Part shown: in pieces, positions 8,372 to 11,299 of the stretch
Numbering within the stretch: the first letter of the stretch is position 1
Layout of the letters: every line of letters starts with the position of its first letter
NCBI GenBank assembly: GCA_024220525.1
Contig: JAMYWO010000426.1
Location: forward strand, 1-11,299
Direction: 5' to 3'
Length of the DNA stretch: 11,299 nucleotides
DNA from: Cochliopodium minus
Lineage: Eukaryota > Discosea > Himatismenida > Cochliopodiidae
Notes under the pieces: model-generated
What the model was told of the DNA's origin: nothing
What the model saw: the letters and a program-made list of their open reading frames with translations, nothing else
Databases searched by the model: none
Position numbers and translations under genes: made by a program

Positions 8372-10916
8372 ATGGACAATTTATACGATGATTTCTTCTC
8401 CAATAAAAATAGATTGTATTTGAATGATTCAAATATGGATGAATTCGATCTTCTTTTGGATACAAAAAAGAATAACAAAATAACCTCAACATTCAAAAAC
8501 CAATCATTTGCAAACCAATCATTGGGAACACCACCAGGATTGAAACTGAATGATAAAGATATGGAGGAAGATATAAACGAATTGGATTTATCAGTTCAAT
8601 TGCCACCCACTCCTAAATTCTTTTCATCAAAGAAAGGATCTCACATCGGAAAGCAGAATATATCTGATATGTCAATTCCTGAGACACCCAGTTTCAAAAC
8701 ACCAAATCTAAAAGTTGCACATCCAAGTGAATATAGTGATAATGGTAAGGAAAATCTAAATAAAACGATATTTTCAATTGATTAATCAATTATATATTAA
8801 ATATTTACCTTGATTATGCAATGGATAGATTCAAATTTAGATTAAGAATTATCTCTATCTTTTTCATCAATTGTATTTCAATGATTTTAATTATACAAAC
8901 CCAATTTCAATCATTTTTTTATTTTAGGTAAAGATCTTTCATCTCCCTCCTTGGGATTAAACATGCCTGAAACACCAAAAACATCATTAAAGTTGAGACC
9001 CCAAAATGATGACAGCAATCTCAGTGATATGAATGAGGAAATTCTGACTGGAGTAATCAATACAGAGATCATAAAGAGTAATATCAAAAACATAAGAGAG
9101 ATCTCTCAACTGGATGGAAATGATGAATCACCTCTCTTCATAAACTCAATTATTAATACTTTCAACGTGGATTGCACACCAATGAGATCGAACGATCATC
9201 ATGTGTTCGATGCACCCACACCCATGGTAGATTGTACTCCATTATATACCTTGAATCATCAGAATAACTCCAAATTCGGAAAATTGAATGATTCTGCCAA
9301 CAAGAAGCAAGGAAAGAATAAATCCATCCTCAACAATAACAAAATAAATAAAAATAAAAACACATCAAATCAAAGGTAAATTATAAAATTAAAAAAATAA
9401 TCAAATTTTTGCGCAATTTATTTTATTGAAAACCTTAATTTCATTCAATCAAAGAAAATCTGTTGCCAAAAATTCAATCAATGGAAATTCATTCAATGAT
9501 AAAGAAAATGATTCACCCAACAACCAAATAATCTTCTCCAACAACAAGAAAGGAAGCGAAAGGATCCAAGATTACTCTCCCATCCTCAACAACGGAGAAT
9601 CTCCATCCTTCAATCAAGATAACATCTCCCCCATCGAAAAGATGAGCGATTCTCAAACCATATACAACGAAAACAGCTTCTATTCTCCCAACAATATCAT
9701 CCCACAAACCCTGCCACAAGATGATCAACAAAAAACAACAGAAGAGGAATCCCTCCAAAAAATAATCAACCAACAAAATCTTTCTGGAAGCAACAGTGCT
9801 TCTTTTCAACAACAAAATCAATCAAATGAAGATGAGGATGATCATCAATCAAATCAAAACAAAGATGAACAAGAAAATGAAAATGGAACAAATGAAAATG
9901 GAACAAATGAAAAGGAACAGGAAGAACAAATCAGAATCGAAGATGAAGGAAAATTAAACGAAGAACATAAAGAAAAAATAGAAGAAAAAAAAGGTAAACA
10001 AGTTGAAATTGAAAATGAAAGTTTAGAAAAAGAAGAGGAAGAGATAGAAGATACAGTAAAAAGAAGAAACACATCTCTTTTTCAATCTCCTTATCCTTCT
10101 GAAACAAAGAATGATTCTTTAGTTGTTGTTCAGTTGGACACATCTATTTCTTCAACTTCTTCAGACGTAGAAGTTTGCGAGCAAATGGATTCTTCTCCAT
10201 TTAATAAACAAGAACAACAACAGTCTTTTCATAACTCTTTTTATAAGTCCCCCTCTTCAAAATCGATCAGAGAAGAAATCTTTCACCATTCCTTTTCTCA
10301 CACCGATGATCCAATCAATTTACAACCTCTCAACGAAACACACAAAACCCAACAACTCCAAAATGGGATATTAAACGAAGAAATGAATGAAATAATCGTT
10401 AATCTTTCTCAAGAATCTCCCAACATTCTCATCAAAAGAGAGTATGATTCTTTGAATGATGAATCTACCAGTGATTCTTTTAGGGATGATAGATCTTTTT
10501 CTGAAGAAACTCAAAAAATAAATTTCTCAAAAGAAACTTCATCCCCGACAAACAGCTCTTCCTCGCCAAACTTTTTAATCAAAGAAGAAATTGATTCATT
10601 AGATTCATCAAGTATGGACAGCGATAACTTTACAAGAGTGATCCCGAAAAACGTCAAACCCTCTCCTCTTCCTATTTCTTCTTCTCAATCGGATCATCTT
10701 TCCCAATTGACAGATCTCTACAATCTTTTCTTCAAAAAATATTTGGAATCACTCAAAGGTTCTAAAGAAGACTACATCACCTTTTCTGCTCTAACAGACT
10801 TGATAGACATCGATCCCACCCTCATTTTGGATCACATCAAATCCCTTGAAAATTGTAAATTGTTGAAACTTGTTGTCACTTCTCAAAACCAATTATCATG
10901 GAAAGTTACAATTTGA
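8372..10916 (+). CDS. Ser/Asn-rich S/T-P-rich protein with possible C-terminal winged helix, function unknown
   Basis: Exons 8372-8744, 8928-9375 and 9455-10916 (stop TGA), GT-AG introns of 183 and 79 nt, 760 aa. Not a family I recognise. The N-terminal third has about eight T-P sites (TPPGLK, PPTPKFF, PETPSFKTP, PETPKTS, CTPMR, PTPMVDCTP), several near basic residues. About fourteen S-P sites follow through the rest, suggesting a proline-directed (CDK-type) kinase target. Residues about 398-478 are very Glu/Lys/Asn-rich and probably helical or coiled; they contain a 15-nt tandem duplication. Residues 595-607 and 644-656 are two copies of SPNxLIKxExDSL. The last ~70 residues (692-760) are the only globular-looking part: helices then KLLKLVVTSQNQLSWKV, a helix-helix-strand-strand order like a winged helix. 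A nuclear, cell-cycle role is an inference from the sites and the E2F-like promoter motif. Splices keep frame and restore the S/T-P rich composition. Confidence 0.87.
9876..9905 (+). repeat. Two tandem 15-nt coding repeats
   Basis: Two exact copies of AATGAAAATGGAACA, each encoding NENGT, followed by a partial third (AATGAAAA). They lie in the acidic region of the S/T-P-rich protein and look like recent slippage, in frame. Confidence 0.85.
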
Positions 10917-11002
10917 AAAAATTAATTTTTTTTTAAATTAAAAAAATAAAGAATTAAATTGTCTTTAAGAAATAATTTTTTTTTTAAATATATTTTATTG
11001 AA
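10917..11002. terminator. Convergent 3' ends of the S/T-P-rich gene and the PNPO-like gene
   Basis: Only 86 bp separate the two stop codons. AATAAA on the plus strand at 10945-10950 lies 29 nt after the TGA. On the minus strand an AATAAA (10999-10994) lies 3 nt past the PNPO-like stop. In DNA this AT-rich either hexamer may be chance. Confidence 0.4.
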
Positions 11003-11159
11003 TTATGGAGCAATCCTTTCAAATTTCCATTTATTATCAACAAGGGTGTATCTTACTCTTTCGGCATACAAGCTGGCAACATTAGAAAACTCCATCATGT
11101 GAGGAACCAAAATATATCCTCCCCATTTTTTTGGAATGGGAACTGGTTCATCAGTGTAT
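11003..11159 (-). CDS. Pyridoxine/pyridoxamine-5'-phosphate oxidase-like protein, last exon only
   Basis: The last exon begins after an acceptor (TGAATAAG) and ends with TAA at 11005-11003. It encodes 51 residues plus the last base of a split codon. The sequence PIPKKWGGYILVP, then MMEF, then WKFERIAP at the very C-terminus, fits the C-terminal dimerisation region of PNPO (PdxH), the FMN enzyme that makes pyridoxal 5'-phosphate; WGGY, the EF pair and the terminal ERxAP are hallmarks. In known PNPOs EF is followed by WQGxxxRLHDR, with Arg and His contacting substrate. Here the segment reads EFSNVASLYAERVRY, so that motif is lost. It may be a diverged paralogue. The FMN-binding domain would lie upstream, outside the window. 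Confidence 0.82.
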
Positions 11160-11299
11160 CTTATTCAAAAAATAAAAAAATAAAAAAGATTAATTCAAAT
11201 AAAAAATAAAAAATAAAAAATAAAAAAACAAAAAATAAAAATAAAAAATAAAAAATAAAAAATAAAAAATAAAAAATAAAAAATAAAAAATAAAAAATA
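11160..11299 (-). repeat. (A6T)n microsatellite inside the PNPO-like gene's intron
   Basis: Starting as scattered A-runs, it becomes a regular 7-nt TAAAAAA repeat to the last base of the window. On the sense strand of the PNPO-like gene it is T-rich, as expected for an intron here. The window ends within it, which is typical of an assembly stopping at a simple repeat. Confidence 0.9.

Noticed and set aside
9513-10143. Three minus-strand ORFs
   Set aside because: They are antisense shadows of the 1462-nt exon of the S/T-P-rich gene; their Ser/Leu/Phe richness mirrors Glu/Lys/Asn codons.
11161-11299. Regular short repeats considered as a CRISPR array or telomere
   Set aside because: The unit is a 7-nt A6T microsatellite with no spacers and no G-rich strand, so neither applies.
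1-11299. Bacterial interpretation with TTG/GTG starts
   Set aside because: Several apparent ORFs begin at TTG or GTG because they are internal exons; the GT-AG introns and ALG6, USP and SHOC2-like genes show a eukaryotic nuclear genome.

Overview
This window is nuclear DNA from an AT-rich, intron-rich unicellular eukaryote. Every multi-exon gene resolves only when short GT-AG introns (mostly 47-80 nt) are removed; reading frame and protein-family similarity then continue across each junction. Stops are TAA or TGA, there is no in-frame stop in any spliced model, and intergenic DNA is very AT-rich with homopolymer and A6T-type tracts. The standard code fits. An amoeboid or other free-living protist is plausible, but the sequence does not let me name the lineage.

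Layout. (1) 1-1805, minus: a leucine-rich-repeat protein whose 3' end lies outside the window. (2) 1900-3267, minus: a complete class I SAM-dependent methyltransferase of 273 aa in 11 exons, including one of 11 nt and one of 18 nt. (3) 3499-6030, plus: a complete 517-aa SHOC2/LrrA-like protein with 19 canonical LRRs in 5 exons. (4) 6264-7090, plus: the first two exons of ALG6, the ER glucosyltransferase of N-glycan assembly. (5) 7453-8090, minus: the first three exons of a USP12/USP46-type deubiquitinase. (6) 8372-10916, plus: a 760-aa Ser/Asn-rich, S/T-P-rich protein of unknown function with a possible C-terminal winged helix. (7) 11003-11159, minus: the last exon of a pyridoxine-5'-phosphate oxidase-like protein; its upstream intron runs into an (A6T)n microsatellite that ends the window.

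The most unusual place is 7091-7452. ALG6 and the USP gene run towards each other, and both stop after their 5' exons, in low-complexity DNA that surrounds an 87-bp imperfect inverted repeat. Neither gene's remaining exons are present. This is either a real rearrangement breakpoint, probably an inversion, or an assembly misjoin in T-rich intronic sequence; I favour the misjoin slightly.

The genes are otherwise unrelated housekeeping or cell-biology genes, with no sign of a cluster acting in one pathway. Other points of interest: an E2F-type site (TTTGGCGC) upstream of the S/T-P-rich gene, a duplicated SUMO-consensus motif in its product, exact two-repeat exon structure in the LRR gene, and a PNPO-like tail that lacks the usual RLHDR substrate-binding motif. 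I found no tRNA, rRNA, CRISPR array or recognisable transposase.
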